Shown one piece after another: positions 37,234 to 45,931 of a DNA stretch of 64,000 bases. The notes under the pieces are model-generated. The model made no database searches. It saw only the letters and a program-made list of their open reading frames with translations, and was not told where the DNA came from. A program made the position numbers and the translations under genes. The DNA is taken from NCBI GenBank assembly GCA_016791105.1, contig JAEUNM010000055.1, positions 1-64,000 of the forward strand. Direction: 5' to 3'. The stretch's first letter is position 1. Every line of letters begins with the position of its first letter. Source of the DNA: Rhodocyclaceae bacterium. Lineage in GTDB: Bacteria > Pseudomonadota > Gammaproteobacteria > Burkholderiales > Rhodocyclaceae.

Positions 37234-37851
37234 ATGGAAGATAAATGGTTGGACCCGGCTTGCGCCGCGACCGACGCGGAGGTGTCGGATACCTGCGAGG
37301 ATCCGTCGCGCAGAAGAACCGTGAAGTTGTTCGCTTGCGCAGCGCTGGCGGCGGCGGCGGGCGTGCGCCCGGCATGGGGGGCGGACGAGGATCCCCCGCG
37401 CGTGGGTGACAGGCTGGTGCGCGAGGGCGACGAGAGCAAAACGCCACTTACGAGCGCCGACATCAAGTTCGAAAAGAAGCAGCTCATAGTCTGGCCGCAG
37501 GACGCCAAGTCCAGCAAGCTGCGCGACGGCAGCCGCCTGAATCGCATCGTCGTGATCAAGCTCGATCCGAAACAAATGGACGCCGATACCGCCAAAGCCG
37601 CCGCAGATGGTGTGGTTGCTTATTCGGCCGTGTGCGTGCACCAGAACTGCGATGTCAATGGCTGGCTGGCCAAAGAAAAAGAGTTTCTGTGCATTTGCCA
37701 TTTCTCGAAATATTCCCCGTTGCGCAAGGGCGCCGTGACCGGCGGACCGGCGCCGCGGGCGCTGCCGATCATCCCGCTAAAAATCGAAGACGGGAAGCTC
37801 GCCATTGCAGGTGATTTTTCTGCCCCCCCCGGAGGGGCTCCCCAGGCGTAA
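37234..37851 (+). CDS. Exported Rieske [2Fe-2S] protein (Tat signal)
   Basis: 205 aa. A twin-arginine-like signal (SRRRTVKLF at 25-33, then a hydrophobic stretch and AWGA about 50). The Rieske centre is complete: ligands Cys134, His136 (CVHQNC) and Cys153, His156 (CICHF), with the usual disulfide pair Cys139-Cys155. It is shorter and looser than the Rieske subunit of complex III. Placed between the acyl-CoA synthetase and a PQQ dehydrogenase, it probably carries electrons in the periplasm from that enzyme; I know no described partner of this kind. Confidence 0.8.
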   Translation: MEDKWLDPACAATDAEVSDTCEDPSRRRTVKLFACAALAAAAGVRPAWGADEDPPRVGDRLVREGDESKTPLTSADIKFEKKQLIVWPQDAKSSKLRDGSRLNRIVVIKLDPKQMDADTAKAAADGVVAYSAVCVHQNCDVNGWLAKEKEFLCICHFSKYSPLRKGAVTGGPAPRALPIIPLKIEDGKLAIAGDFSAPPGGAPQA

Positions 37852-37928
37852 ACGCGGCGCCCGATACCACGCGTGCCGGCACGACGCACTTTGCGCCGGA
37901 CCCACCACCACTAAAGGAGGCAATTTAG

Positions 37929-39665
37929 ATGAACCTGCGTACCCGCTGCCTTGCGGCTCTCGTATTGTCCGGCATCGCGACCGTGGCTGTTTCGGCCGAC
38001 ATGCCGTATTCCACTGTAACCGATGCCCGCCTGGCCAAGCCCGAGGCGTCCAACTGGCTCATGTACCGGGGCGACTATGCGAGCTGGGGTTATAGCCCGC
38101 TGGCACAGATCAATACCAAGAACGTCGGCCAGTTGCAGCTTGCCTGGGCATTTTCCACCGGCCAGGTGGAAGGCCATCAGTCGCCGCCCATCGTCAATAA
38201 CGGCTATATGTTCGTGACCACACCGGGCGCCCAGGTGATCGCGCTGGAAGCCAAGACGGGCAAGGAATTGTGGCGTTACAAGAAGCAGCTTCCCGCCGAA
38301 CTGCTGCAACTGCACCCCACCAACCGCGGCGTCGCGCTGTACGGTGACAAGGTATATGTCGCCACGGTCGATGCTTTCCTGGTTGCGCTGGATGCGAAAA
38401 CCGGCAAGGAAGTGTGGACGAGCAAAGTTGGCGACTGGAAGGCCCTGCAATACATCACGCTGGCACCGCTCGCCGCCAAGGGCAAGATCATGGTCGGCTC
38501 CTCCGGTGGTGAAACCGGCGTGCGTGGCTTCGTCGCCGCCTACGATGCCGACTCGGGCAAAGAAGCCTGGCGCACCTACATGACGCCGGCCCCCAACGAG
38601 CCCGGTGGCGACACTTGGCCCCCGGAAATGTACAAGAACGGCGGCGGCAGCATCTGGATTACCGGCAGCTACGATCCCGCTACCAACCTGGCCTATTGGG
38701 GTACCGGCAATCCCGCGCCCTGGCCGACCGAACACCGCAAGGGCGACAACCTCTACACCGGGTCCACGGTAGTGCTGGATGTCGATTCCGGCGCGCTGAA
38801 GGGCTATTTCCAGTACAACCCGCACGACTCCTGGGATTGGGACGAAGTATCGGCGCCGGTGTTGATCGACACCGAAGTAAAGGGCAAGAAGGTCAAGGCG
38901 GCCGTGCACGCTTCGCGTAGCGGCTATTTGTGGGTGCTCAATCGCGACGGTACGAAGCTTAATTTCGTCGATGCACATTCTTACGTCAATAACAACACGA
39001 TCAAGTCCATCGACCCGAAGACTGGCCGGCCGGCCTTCGATGACGCGCGCCGTCCCGGCGTGGGCAAGGGCGACGTGCTGTTCTGCCCCTCGCTGTGGGG
39101 TGGCAAGGACTGGACGCCTGAATCGTACAGCCCCAAGACCGGCCTGTTCTATATCCCGGCCAACAACAATCTGTGTGCGGAGCTGCCGGAGCCCGAGCCG
39201 ATCAAGTACAAGTCCGGCGATCTGTACATCGGCTTCCCGATCGAAGCCATCCTGACCGGCCTGCGTTTTGCCAAGGGCGCGAGCGAAGCGCCCAAAACCA
39301 TAGGCGAAATTCAAGCCTGGGATCTGAAGACCGGCAAGCAGGTATGGACGCACAAGTTCCCCACCTTTAACTGGGGCCCGTTGCTCACCACCGGCGGCAA
39401 CCTGCTGTTCGCGGGCGGTACCAATGACCGCAAGTTCCGCGCTTTCGACGCGATGACCGGCAAGGTGTTGTGGGAAACCGCCACCCCATCGGGCGTGACC
39501 GGCGTACCCACCTCGTTTGAAGTCGATGGCACGCAATACGTTGCGGTTCAGTCGGGCTGGGGTGTCGATGCGCAGCGTATGCAGGGCGGCATCGACCGGC
39601 TGTTGGGTTATGCCACCAACGTGCCGCAGGGCGGGACGGTGCTGGTGTACAAGCTGCCCAAGTAA
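37929..39665 (+). CDS. Periplasmic PQQ-dependent alcohol dehydrogenase
   Basis: 578 aa with a signal peptide (1-22). An eight-bladed beta-propeller quinoprotein that oxidises a primary alcohol. Metal/PQQ residues match the methanol dehydrogenase set: Glu195 (GGETGVRG), Asn261 (GTGNPAPWP) and catalytic Asp303 (SWDWDE). Asp305 two residues later is the mark of lanthanide-dependent enzymes. The adjacent Cys-Cys pair usual in this family is missing: LQLH at 126-129 stands where RPCC normally lies. No cytochrome c domain is fused (type I), so an external electron acceptor is needed. PQQ synthesis genes are not in the window. AAAGGAGG ribosome site. Confidence 0.9.
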   Translation: MNLRTRCLAALVLSGIATVAVSADMPYSTVTDARLAKPEASNWLMYRGDYASWGYSPLAQINTKNVGQLQLAWAFSTGQVEGHQSPPIVNNGYMFVTTPGAQVIALEAKTGKELWRYKKQLPAELLQLHPTNRGVALYGDKVYVATVDAFLVALDAKTGKEVWTSKVGDWKALQYITLAPLAAKGKIMVGSSGGETGVRGFVAAYDADSGKEAWRTYMTPAPNEPGGDTWPPEMYKNGGGSIWITGSYDPATNLAYWGTGNPAPWPTEHRKGDNLYTGSTVVLDVDSGALKGYFQYNPHDSWDWDEVSAPVLIDTEVKGKKVKAAVHASRSGYLWVLNRDGTKLNFVDAHSYVNNNTIKSIDPKTGRPAFDDARRPGVGKGDVLFCPSLWGGKDWTPESYSPKTGLFYIPANNNLCAELPEPEPIKYKSGDLYIGFPIEAILTGLRFAKGASEAPKTIGEIQAWDLKTGKQVWTHKFPTFNWGPLLTTGGNLLFAGGTNDRKFRAFDAMTGKVLWETATPSGVTGVPTSFEVDGTQYVAVQSGWGVDAQRMQGGIDRLLGYATNVPQGGTVLVYKLPK

Positions 39666-39709
39666 GTCATGCCGAGCAAGCTGCTTATCGCTTTCGAACA
39701 CGAGGTGAA

Positions 39710-41143
39710 ATGATGGGGAAAACTTACCGTAACTATATCGACGGCAATTGGGTCGAAGGTTCGGGCAAAACCATAGAGGTGCTCAACCCGGCGACCGACA
39801 AGCCGATCGCGGCCGTGCCGGACGGCGGCCGCGAAGATGTCGAGCGCGCAATCGCCGCTGCCAAGCGTGCCCAACCGGCGTGGGAAAGACTGCCGGCCAT
39901 ACAGCGTGCCAAATTCCTGTGGGCGCTGTCGGCCAAAATCCGTGCCAATGCGCCGCGCCTGGCTGCCACGATCACGCTGGAGCAGGGCAAGGTGCCGGAA
40001 CTGGCTGCGGTCGAAGTGGAATTCACGGCCAGTTACCTCGACTACATGGCCGAGTGGGCGCGCCGCATCGAGGGCGAAATCGTCAATAGCGACCGCCCGG
40101 GTGAGCACATTCTGGTATTTCGCAAGGCCATAGGTGTGGTGGCCGGCATCCTGCCATGGAACTTTCCGTTCTTCCTGATCGCCCGCAAGCTGGGGCCGGC
40201 GCTGGTGACCGGCAACACCATCGTCATCAAGCCCAGCGAAGAAACGCCACTCAACGCCTTCGACTTCGCCGAACTGGTCGCGGAAATCGGGCTGCCGCCC
40301 GGTGTGTTCAACATGGTGTGCGGCGGCCGCGAAACCGGCGCCACGCTTACGACCCACAAGGACGTCGGCGTGGTCAGTTTCACCGGCAGCGTGGAAACCG
40401 GCGCACGCATCATGGCGGCCTGTGCGCCCAACCTGACCCGCGTAAATCTGGAACTGGGCGGCAAGGCGCCGGCGATCGTGCTGGCGGATTGCGATCTGGA
40501 CCTGACCGCCAACGCGCTATTCAACTCCCGCGTGCTCAATACAGGGCAAGCCTGTAACGCGGCCGAGCGCGTCTATGTGCAGCGCAGCGTGGCGGAAGAA
40601 CTGGCCGTGAAAGTAACCAAACTTATGGCTGGCACCAAATATGGCGACCCCAGCGTCGAAAAGGGCCTGCACATGGGGCCGCTGGTTACCAAGGTGGGCC
40701 GTGATCGCATCGCAGCCATGGTGGATAGCGCAAAGGCCCAGGGCGCGCAGGTGTTGACCGGCGGCAAGGTGGCTGCGCTGCCCGGCTACCACTACGAGCC
40801 GACGGTGCTGCTCGGCGCCAAGCCCGACATGGACGTGATGACCAAAGAGTTGTTCGGCCCGGTGCTTCCCATACAGGCGGTCGATGACCTGGACGAGGCC
40901 ATCGCGCTCGCCAACGACTCCGAATATGGACTCACCTCGTCCATTTTCACGCGCGATATCAACGCCGCCATGAAGGCGGTACGCGAACTAAGTTTCGGCG
41001 AAACCTACATTAACCGCGAGCACTTCGAGGCCATGCAGGGGTACCACGCCGGACGGCGCAAGTCGGGCATAGGCGGGGCCGACGGCAAGCACGGGCTGTA
41101 CGACTACACGGAAACGCACGTCGTATACATGCAGACCGCCTGA
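39710..41143 (+). CDS. NAD-dependent aldehyde dehydrogenase, AldA-like
   Basis: 477 aa. Catalytic Cys282 (NTGQACNAAERV), general base Glu248 (LELGGKAP), Asn151 (PWNFPFF) and the cofactor motif FTGSVETG are present. The sequence follows Escherichia coli AldA (lactaldehyde/glycolaldehyde dehydrogenase) closely over its whole length, for example YLDYMAEWARRIEGEI, NDSEYGLTSSIFT and ETYINREHFEAMQGYHAG. AldA oxidises 2-hydroxyaldehydes, so the neighbouring alcohol dehydrogenase may make such an aldehyde. A second ATG at 39713 is equally possible. Part of the same gene run. Confidence 0.9.
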   Translation: MMGKTYRNYIDGNWVEGSGKTIEVLNPATDKPIAAVPDGGREDVERAIAAAKRAQPAWERLPAIQRAKFLWALSAKIRANAPRLAATITLEQGKVPELAAVEVEFTASYLDYMAEWARRIEGEIVNSDRPGEHILVFRKAIGVVAGILPWNFPFFLIARKLGPALVTGNTIVIKPSEETPLNAFDFAELVAEIGLPPGVFNMVCGGRETGATLTTHKDVGVVSFTGSVETGARIMAACAPNLTRVNLELGGKAPAIVLADCDLDLTANALFNSRVLNTGQACNAAERVYVQRSVAEELAVKVTKLMAGTKYGDPSVEKGLHMGPLVTKVGRDRIAAMVDSAKAQGAQVLTGGKVAALPGYHYEPTVLLGAKPDMDVMTKELFGPVLPIQAVDDLDEAIALANDSEYGLTSSIFTRDINAAMKAVRELSFGETYINREHFEAMQGYHAGRRKSGIGGADGKHGLYDYTETHVVYMQTA

Positions 41144-41216
41144 ACGCAGCAATTAGACCAGGCGCTTCCGGGGGCGGAAGCGCCGCTTTTGAATTCAACA
41201 GAGGAGGAGCAACATC

Positions 41217-42089
41217 ATGAGCTGCGAAGTAAAGAAGTCATTCAGTTACGGCAAATACCTCGGGCAGGCCGCCTTGATCGGCTGTGCCGCTCTCGCCGGC
41301 ACGGCGCAGGCACAGGTACAGCGCGGCTTTATCGGCGCGCACGAATACGCGCTGCCCGATCCGGCCGGCATGAAGCCGTGGAATGTATTTGTTGAATACT
41401 CGACGTTCCAGTCGACGAAAAAAATGTGGAACGCCAATGGAAACAAGATCGACGTCGGTAGTACTGACGTACTGGTCAGCCTTTCCAAGTTCGTGCACTT
41501 CTGGGAGGTTGCCCCAGGTGTCGGCATCGCCTGGGAGCTGATCGTTCCAAAAGTCAGTATCAGCGACAGAATGAATCCCGGTGGCACCCATTTGTCCGGC
41601 ATAGCCGACCCGCTAACCGGTCCGGCGTGGTGGATCAAGCCGGCTCCGAACTGGACCCTGGGCATGGATATGTTCTTCCTGCAGGTACCGATCGGCGATG
41701 ACAAACTGCGCGGAACGCGCTGGAATGCAGTCGCATCGGTGTTCTGGGACGGGCAATTCGACAAGATCAACTGGACCGGCAATATTGCGACCGAACAGAA
41801 GGGAACGGCGGAAGTCAAGGGCGCAGCGCGGCCGGGCGACGTCTATTCCTTCAACAATCGCTTCGGCTATCGCGCCAGCCAGATGGTCGAGCCCTATATC
41901 GGTATCGATTACCACTGGACCAGCGCCAGGGATGGCAACCCGCGCGCGCATGAGTGGGCAGGGGCGCTTGGCGTGATGTTCCACATGGCGCCTAATTGGC
42001 ACATCGCTGTTCACTACGAAGGTGGTATCGACGGCAAGAACATGGGTGTGTCAAACAACATGAACGTGCGCTTCGCCTACGTATTCTGA
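41217..42089 (+). CDS. Outer membrane beta-barrel protein (phenol MetA-type transporter family)
   Basis: 290 aa. A signal-like segment at 15-38 (ending in TAQAQ), then alternating amphipathic strands and a C-terminal Phe (FAYVF), the mark of an outer-membrane barrel. The overall pattern fits the Phenol_MetA_deg family that is often found in catabolic clusters for hydrophobic compounds; that match is from memory. It probably lets the cluster's substrate cross the outer membrane. GAGGAGG precedes the ATG. Confidence 0.72.
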   Translation: MSCEVKKSFSYGKYLGQAALIGCAALAGTAQAQVQRGFIGAHEYALPDPAGMKPWNVFVEYSTFQSTKKMWNANGNKIDVGSTDVLVSLSKFVHFWEVAPGVGIAWELIVPKVSISDRMNPGGTHLSGIADPLTGPAWWIKPAPNWTLGMDMFFLQVPIGDDKLRGTRWNAVASVFWDGQFDKINWTGNIATEQKGTAEVKGAARPGDVYSFNNRFGYRASQMVEPYIGIDYHWTSARDGNPRAHEWAGALGVMFHMAPNWHIAVHYEGGIDGKNMGVSNNMNVRFAYVF

Positions 42090-42096
42090 CCGGGCC

Positions 42097-42125
42097 TGAC
42101 GGGGCGGCGCGCTGCCGTCCCGTCA
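42097..42125 (+). terminator. GC-rich hairpin between the barrel gene and the ThDP gene
   Basis: TGACGGGGCGGC-gcgct-GCCGTCCCGTCA, 12 bp with one G-U pair and no T-run. May reduce read-through or stabilise upstream mRNA. Confidence 0.45.
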
Positions 42126-42197
42126 CTCCTCGCCGGCCATGACCGGCACGTTTCAACCTGCTTTAGTGGTCATCCAAACTGCGCGGGAGAATATTCG

Positions 42198-43922
42198 ATG
42201 AGTGCTGCACCCAAACTTTCGGAAAACTGCGCGGCGGCGGTGATCGCCCGCTTTCTCAAGGCCCGCGGCGTGGACCGCGTATTTGCATTGTGCGGCGGCC
42301 ATATCATGCCTTTGTGGATGCGCATCGACGCCGAAGGCATAAGAATTATCGACGTGCGCGACGAACGTGCGGCCATCTATATGGCCCATGCGCATGCCGA
42401 ACTGACCGGCAACCTGGGCGTGGCGCTCATTACCGCCGGCCCCGGTGTAACGAATGCCATGACCGGGCTGGCCAATGCCCATGTGGCGCGGGCGCCGGTG
42501 CTCATGCTGTCCGGTACGCCGCCGCGCGCACAGGAAAACCGCGGCGCATTGCAGGACATGATACACACAGATTTTGTACGCCCGCTCACGCGCTATGCAC
42601 GCACCGTGCGCGAGCCCGATCTGGTTCTGCAGGAACTGGACGAAGCGGTGGCGCGCGCATTCGGCCAGGGCAGCGACCCCGGGCCGGTGTATCTCGATTT
42701 TCCCGTGGATACGCTACGCGGAGAGGTTTCACGCGCAGTGCAACTCCCAGAGCACTTCGCGCCTAAGGCGCGGCAGGTGTTGCTGCCCGATATGGGGGCG
42801 GTGCGTCGGGCCGTTGATCTCCTCTGGTCGGCCCGACGCCCGCTGGTTATTTCCGGCCGCGGTGCGCGCGGTGCGGGGGATCCCTTGGTGCGCCTGCTGG
42901 ATCGCCTGGGTGCCTTGTATCTGGACACTGGCGAAAGTCGCGGCCTGGTGCCTGACGAACATTCTTCTGTGGTGGGCGCCATGCGCGGCACCGTGATGGG
43001 CGACGCGGACGTCGTAGTCACTTTGGGCCGCCGCCTGGATTTCCAGTTGGCCTATGGTTCGCCGTCGGTGTTCGGCGACGCGAAATTCCTGCGCATCGCC
43101 GACTGCGCGGCCGAGTTGCGCGACAACCGCCGTGGCGCCGTGGATTTGTTTGCCAACCCGGCCGCTGCCCTGGAAGCCATGCTCGAAGTGGCCGGGGACC
43201 GGCAGCCGGCTACTGACCGCGATTGGGCGCGCGGCTATCGCGCCAAACACGAAGAACGTGCGCAGAAGCTGGTGTCGTCGCTACGCGCTGCGGCGCCGGG
43301 CAGCGATGGCCGCATGCATCCCAACCGCTTGCTGTCTGCCCTGCGCGACGCCTTGCCGCGCGATGCGGTCATCGTCGCGGACGGTGGGGATTTCCTCAGT
43401 TTTGCGCGTGTGGCGCTGCCGGCCACGACTTACCTGGACCCCGGTTCGCTGGGTTGCATAGGCGTGGGAACGCCCTTCGGCATTGGTGCCGCGCTGGCCT
43501 GTCCGGACCGCACCGTGGTGGTGGCCACGGGCGACGGTTCTTTCGGCTTCAATGCCATGGAAATCGATACAGCGGCTCGTCATTGTGTACCCCTGCTGGT
43601 CGTGGTTGCCAACAACGGATCTTGGGCAATCGAAGTTCGCGACCAGCAGGAGTCTTTTGGAAAGGTGGTGGGCACACGCCTGCAATTTGCCGATTACGCG
43701 GCCATGGCGCGCGCATTCGGCCTGCATGGCGAGCGCGTGGAGCGCGCGGAAGATTTGCCGGCCGCGATCGAACGCGCCTTGGCGAATCGGCCGGCCCTGC
43801 TGGATGTGCTGGTCACACCCGAGGCGGTGTCCGGGGACGCCAAATCGGGCCTGGCCTGGGTGCCGGATTTGCAGGCGCTGGAAACCTGGGATGTCGCCGA
43901 GCGTAAATGGCGGCAGTCGTAA
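42198..43922 (+). CDS. ThDP enzyme of the 2-hydroxyacyl-CoA lyase / acetolactate synthase group
   Basis: 574 aa. Three-domain thiamine enzyme: Pyr domain (1-175) with catalytic Glu56 (DVRDERAA), a central domain (190-330), and a PP domain (365-574) with the Mg-ThDP motif GDGSFGFN...NN at 445-473. There is no second regulatory subunit, no FAD-enzyme quirks that I can see, and the C-terminal tail is short. In a cluster with an acyl-CoA synthetase and an AldA-like enzyme, cleavage of 2-hydroxyacyl-CoA to an aldehyde or ketone plus formyl-CoA is a sound guess. A 2-oxo-acid decarboxylase or a carboligase is the alternative. Confidence 0.82.
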   Translation: MSAAPKLSENCAAAVIARFLKARGVDRVFALCGGHIMPLWMRIDAEGIRIIDVRDERAAIYMAHAHAELTGNLGVALITAGPGVTNAMTGLANAHVARAPVLMLSGTPPRAQENRGALQDMIHTDFVRPLTRYARTVREPDLVLQELDEAVARAFGQGSDPGPVYLDFPVDTLRGEVSRAVQLPEHFAPKARQVLLPDMGAVRRAVDLLWSARRPLVISGRGARGAGDPLVRLLDRLGALYLDTGESRGLVPDEHSSVVGAMRGTVMGDADVVVTLGRRLDFQLAYGSPSVFGDAKFLRIADCAAELRDNRRGAVDLFANPAAALEAMLEVAGDRQPATDRDWARGYRAKHEERAQKLVSSLRAAAPGSDGRMHPNRLLSALRDALPRDAVIVADGGDFLSFARVALPATTYLDPGSLGCIGVGTPFGIGAALACPDRTVVVATGDGSFGFNAMEIDTAARHCVPLLVVVANNGSWAIEVRDQQESFGKVVGTRLQFADYAAMARAFGLHGERVERAEDLPAAIERALANRPALLDVLVTPEAVSGDAKSGLAWVPDLQALETWDVAERKWRQS

Positions 43923-43981
43923 GTCCGCGCCCGCGAGAGGTGCGTTCGAACAGGTTCCGGCAAGGATTTACGGAGGCAATG

Positions 43982-44533
43982 ATGCAAGACAGCAATATTC
44001 GCAGTGTACTAACGGCCGCCCTCCTGGCGGGGGCGGCCGCGAACTGTCAGGCATTGGATCTGCACAGCAATCTGAGGAACGGGCAGTCCGTACCAGCCGA
44101 CTATTACCAGAACAATTTCGGCTGCACGGGTAAAAGCACCTCGCCGATGCTGGAGTGGAAAAACGCGCCGGCCGGCACGAAAAGTTTCGCCGTCACGTTC
44201 TTTGACAAGAGCGCGCCCACTCAATCGGGCTTCTGGCACTACCTGGTGTATGACATTCCGGCCAGCAGCAACAAGTTCGAACTGGGCGATCTCACCAGCG
44301 CCAAATTGCCGGCTGGTGCCAAGGAGGGCAACACCGATCTGGGCAAGCCCGGCTATTTCGGACCGTGCCCGCCGGTGGGCCGCAAGCATACCTACGAGTT
44401 CACGGTGTTCGCCCTGAGGACTGAAAAACTGGACGTGCCGGCCAACGCGACGGCGGCATTGACCTCTTTTTACATCTGGTTGAACACGCTGGACAGAGCT
44501 TCGTTCGAGGTGACGGCGGGGCCCCGCAAGTAA
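43982..44533 (+). CDS. Exported PEBP-family protein (YbhB/YbcL)
   Basis: 183 aa. Signal peptide (1-26, ending CQA), then a phosphatidylethanolamine-binding protein fold: SPMLEWKNAPAGTKSFAVTF, FWHYLVYDIPA, GKPGYFGPCPPVGRKHTYEF with the GP(C/P)PP ligand loop. Family function in bacteria is unclear (ligand or inhibitor binding). CGGAGG is 5 nt before ATG 43982; a neighbouring ATG at 43979 is too close to that site. A second PEBP gene lies at 54374. Confidence 0.85.
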   Translation: MQDSNIRSVLTAALLAGAAANCQALDLHSNLRNGQSVPADYYQNNFGCTGKSTSPMLEWKNAPAGTKSFAVTFFDKSAPTQSGFWHYLVYDIPASSNKFELGDLTSAKLPAGAKEGNTDLGKPGYFGPCPPVGRKHTYEFTVFALRTEKLDVPANATAALTSFYIWLNTLDRASFEVTAGPRK

Positions 44534-44671
44534 TGCAGGTGGGGGTGAGGAGGGAGTGGGCGGTGTTGAAGTCGGAAAGAAATCATGCAAACAGAAAGTG
44601 AGGCAGCCGTTGCTCTCGCAAGAGGCAACGTAATGTGCGTCCAGACACAGACAACAGGACGCCGCGCGCGG

Positions 44672-44704
44672 ACCCGGCCGCAGGGGCCGGGTTCGTGCGT
44701 CTTT
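44672..44704 (+). terminator. Terminator between the PEBP and acyl-CoA dehydrogenase genes
   Basis: ACCCGGCC-GCAGG-GGCCGGGT hairpin with TCTTTT about 10 nt downstream; suggests that the second half of the cluster has its own promoter. Confidence 0.55.
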
Positions 44705-44734
44705 TAACAACCAAGCAATTGATAGGAGCGGAGG

Positions 44735-45931
44735 ATGGAATTTGCGCTTAGTCCGGAAGTCCGGGACACCCAGCAAAGCGTCCGCGCCTTCGTGCGCGAG
44801 CACGTCCTGCCACTGGAAACCGACCCCCAGGCCTACGATGAACACCAGAACCTGCGCCTGGACAGGTTGGAAGAACTGCGCGCCAAGGCGCGCGCCGCGG
44901 GCCTGTGGGCGCCGCAAATGCCGCGCGAGCGGGGCGGGCTGGGCATGTCGGTGGTCGGCATGGCGGCCTGCTACGAAGAGATGAATTGGTCGATATTCGG
45001 GCCGGCGGCGTTCAACTGCGCCGCACCCGATGACGGCAACATGATCGTGCTGAACAAGGTGGCGACGGCGGCGCAAAAAGAGCGCTGGCTGCAGCCCATC
45101 ATAGACGGTCAGGTGCGTTCCGCCTTTGCCATGACGGAACCCATGCCGGGCGCCGGTTCGGACCCGTCCATGATGCGTACCGCGGCGACCCGACGTGGCG
45201 ATCACTGGGTGGTGCGCGGGCGCAAATGGTTCATAACCGGTGCCGGCGAGGCACAGCACTTCATCCTGATCGCACGCACCTCCGATGACAAGCGCAAGGG
45301 TCTCACTGCCTTCATGTTCGACCGTGACCAGCCGGGCTGGCGCATAGAGCGGCGCATACCCATCATGGGCCCGGAAGAACACGGCGGGCATTGCGAACTG
45401 GTATTCGACGGCCTCGAAATTCCCGACGAAAACCGTCTGATGGAAGTGGGTGACGGACTCAAGCTGACGCAAATTCGCCTGGGCACGGCGCGGCTTACGC
45501 ACTGCATGCGCTGGCTGGGGCTCGCCAAGCGCAGCCTGGATATTGCTGCCGCCTACGTCGGGGCGCGCGAAAGCGGGGGCGTCAAACTGGCGGCGCGCGA
45601 GGGCGTGCAGTGGATGCTGGGCGATGTCGCCATGCAGATTCAGGTCGGACGCCTGCTCACCATGCACGCGGCGTGGAAAATCGACCAGGGTGATTTTGCC
45701 CGCAAGGAAGTGTCGATGGCCAAAGTGGCGGTCGCGGACGTGTTGCACAAGTCGGTGGATACCGCCATCCAGTTGTGTGGCGCGCGCGGTTATTCGCGCG
45801 ACACCCCGCTCGAATGGATTTACCGCTATGCGCGCCAGGCGCGCCTGGTTGATGGTGCTTCAGAGGTGCACAAGATGGTGATAGCGAGATTTTTCCTCGA
45901 GCAGCGTTCGGAGTTGTGGTCATGGGATTGA
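44735..45931 (+). CDS. ACAD10/11-type acyl-CoA dehydrogenase (LvaC-like)
   Basis: 398 aa flavoprotein fold (FAD motifs FAMTEPMPGAGSDPSMM and KWFITGAG, QLCGARGYSRDTPLEWIYRYAR). The catalytic Glu of ordinary acyl-CoA dehydrogenases (in YEGT) is replaced: the motif is VDGASEVHK, with Asp373. The VDG-x-(D/S)EVH form is typical of the ACAD10/11 and LvaC branch, whose members act on phosphorylated 4-hydroxyacyl-CoA and remove the phosphate rather than carry out plain dehydrogenation. The kinase gene follows, with overlapping ends. GGAGCGGAGG before the ATG. Confidence 0.88.
   Translation: MEFALSPEVRDTQQSVRAFVREHVLPLETDPQAYDEHQNLRLDRLEELRAKARAAGLWAPQMPRERGGLGMSVVGMAACYEEMNWSIFGPAAFNCAAPDDGNMIVLNKVATAAQKERWLQPIIDGQVRSAFAMTEPMPGAGSDPSMMRTAATRRGDHWVVRGRKWFITGAGEAQHFILIARTSDDKRKGLTAFMFDRDQPGWRIERRIPIMGPEEHGGHCELVFDGLEIPDENRLMEVGDGLKLTQIRLGTARLTHCMRWLGLAKRSLDIAAAYVGARESGGVKLAAREGVQWMLGDVAMQIQVGRLLTMHAAWKIDQGDFARKEVSMAKVAVADVLHKSVDTAIQLCGARGYSRDTPLEWIYRYARQARLVDGASEVHKMVIARFFLEQRSELWSWD

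Noticed and set aside
37911..39701. 596-aa open frame antisense to the PQQ dehydrogenase
   Set aside because: Shadow of the real gene's codon bias; no domain or start site.
44009..45748. 579-aa antisense frame across the PEBP and acyl-CoA dehydrogenase genes
   Set aside because: Same cause; both plus-strand genes have clear motifs.
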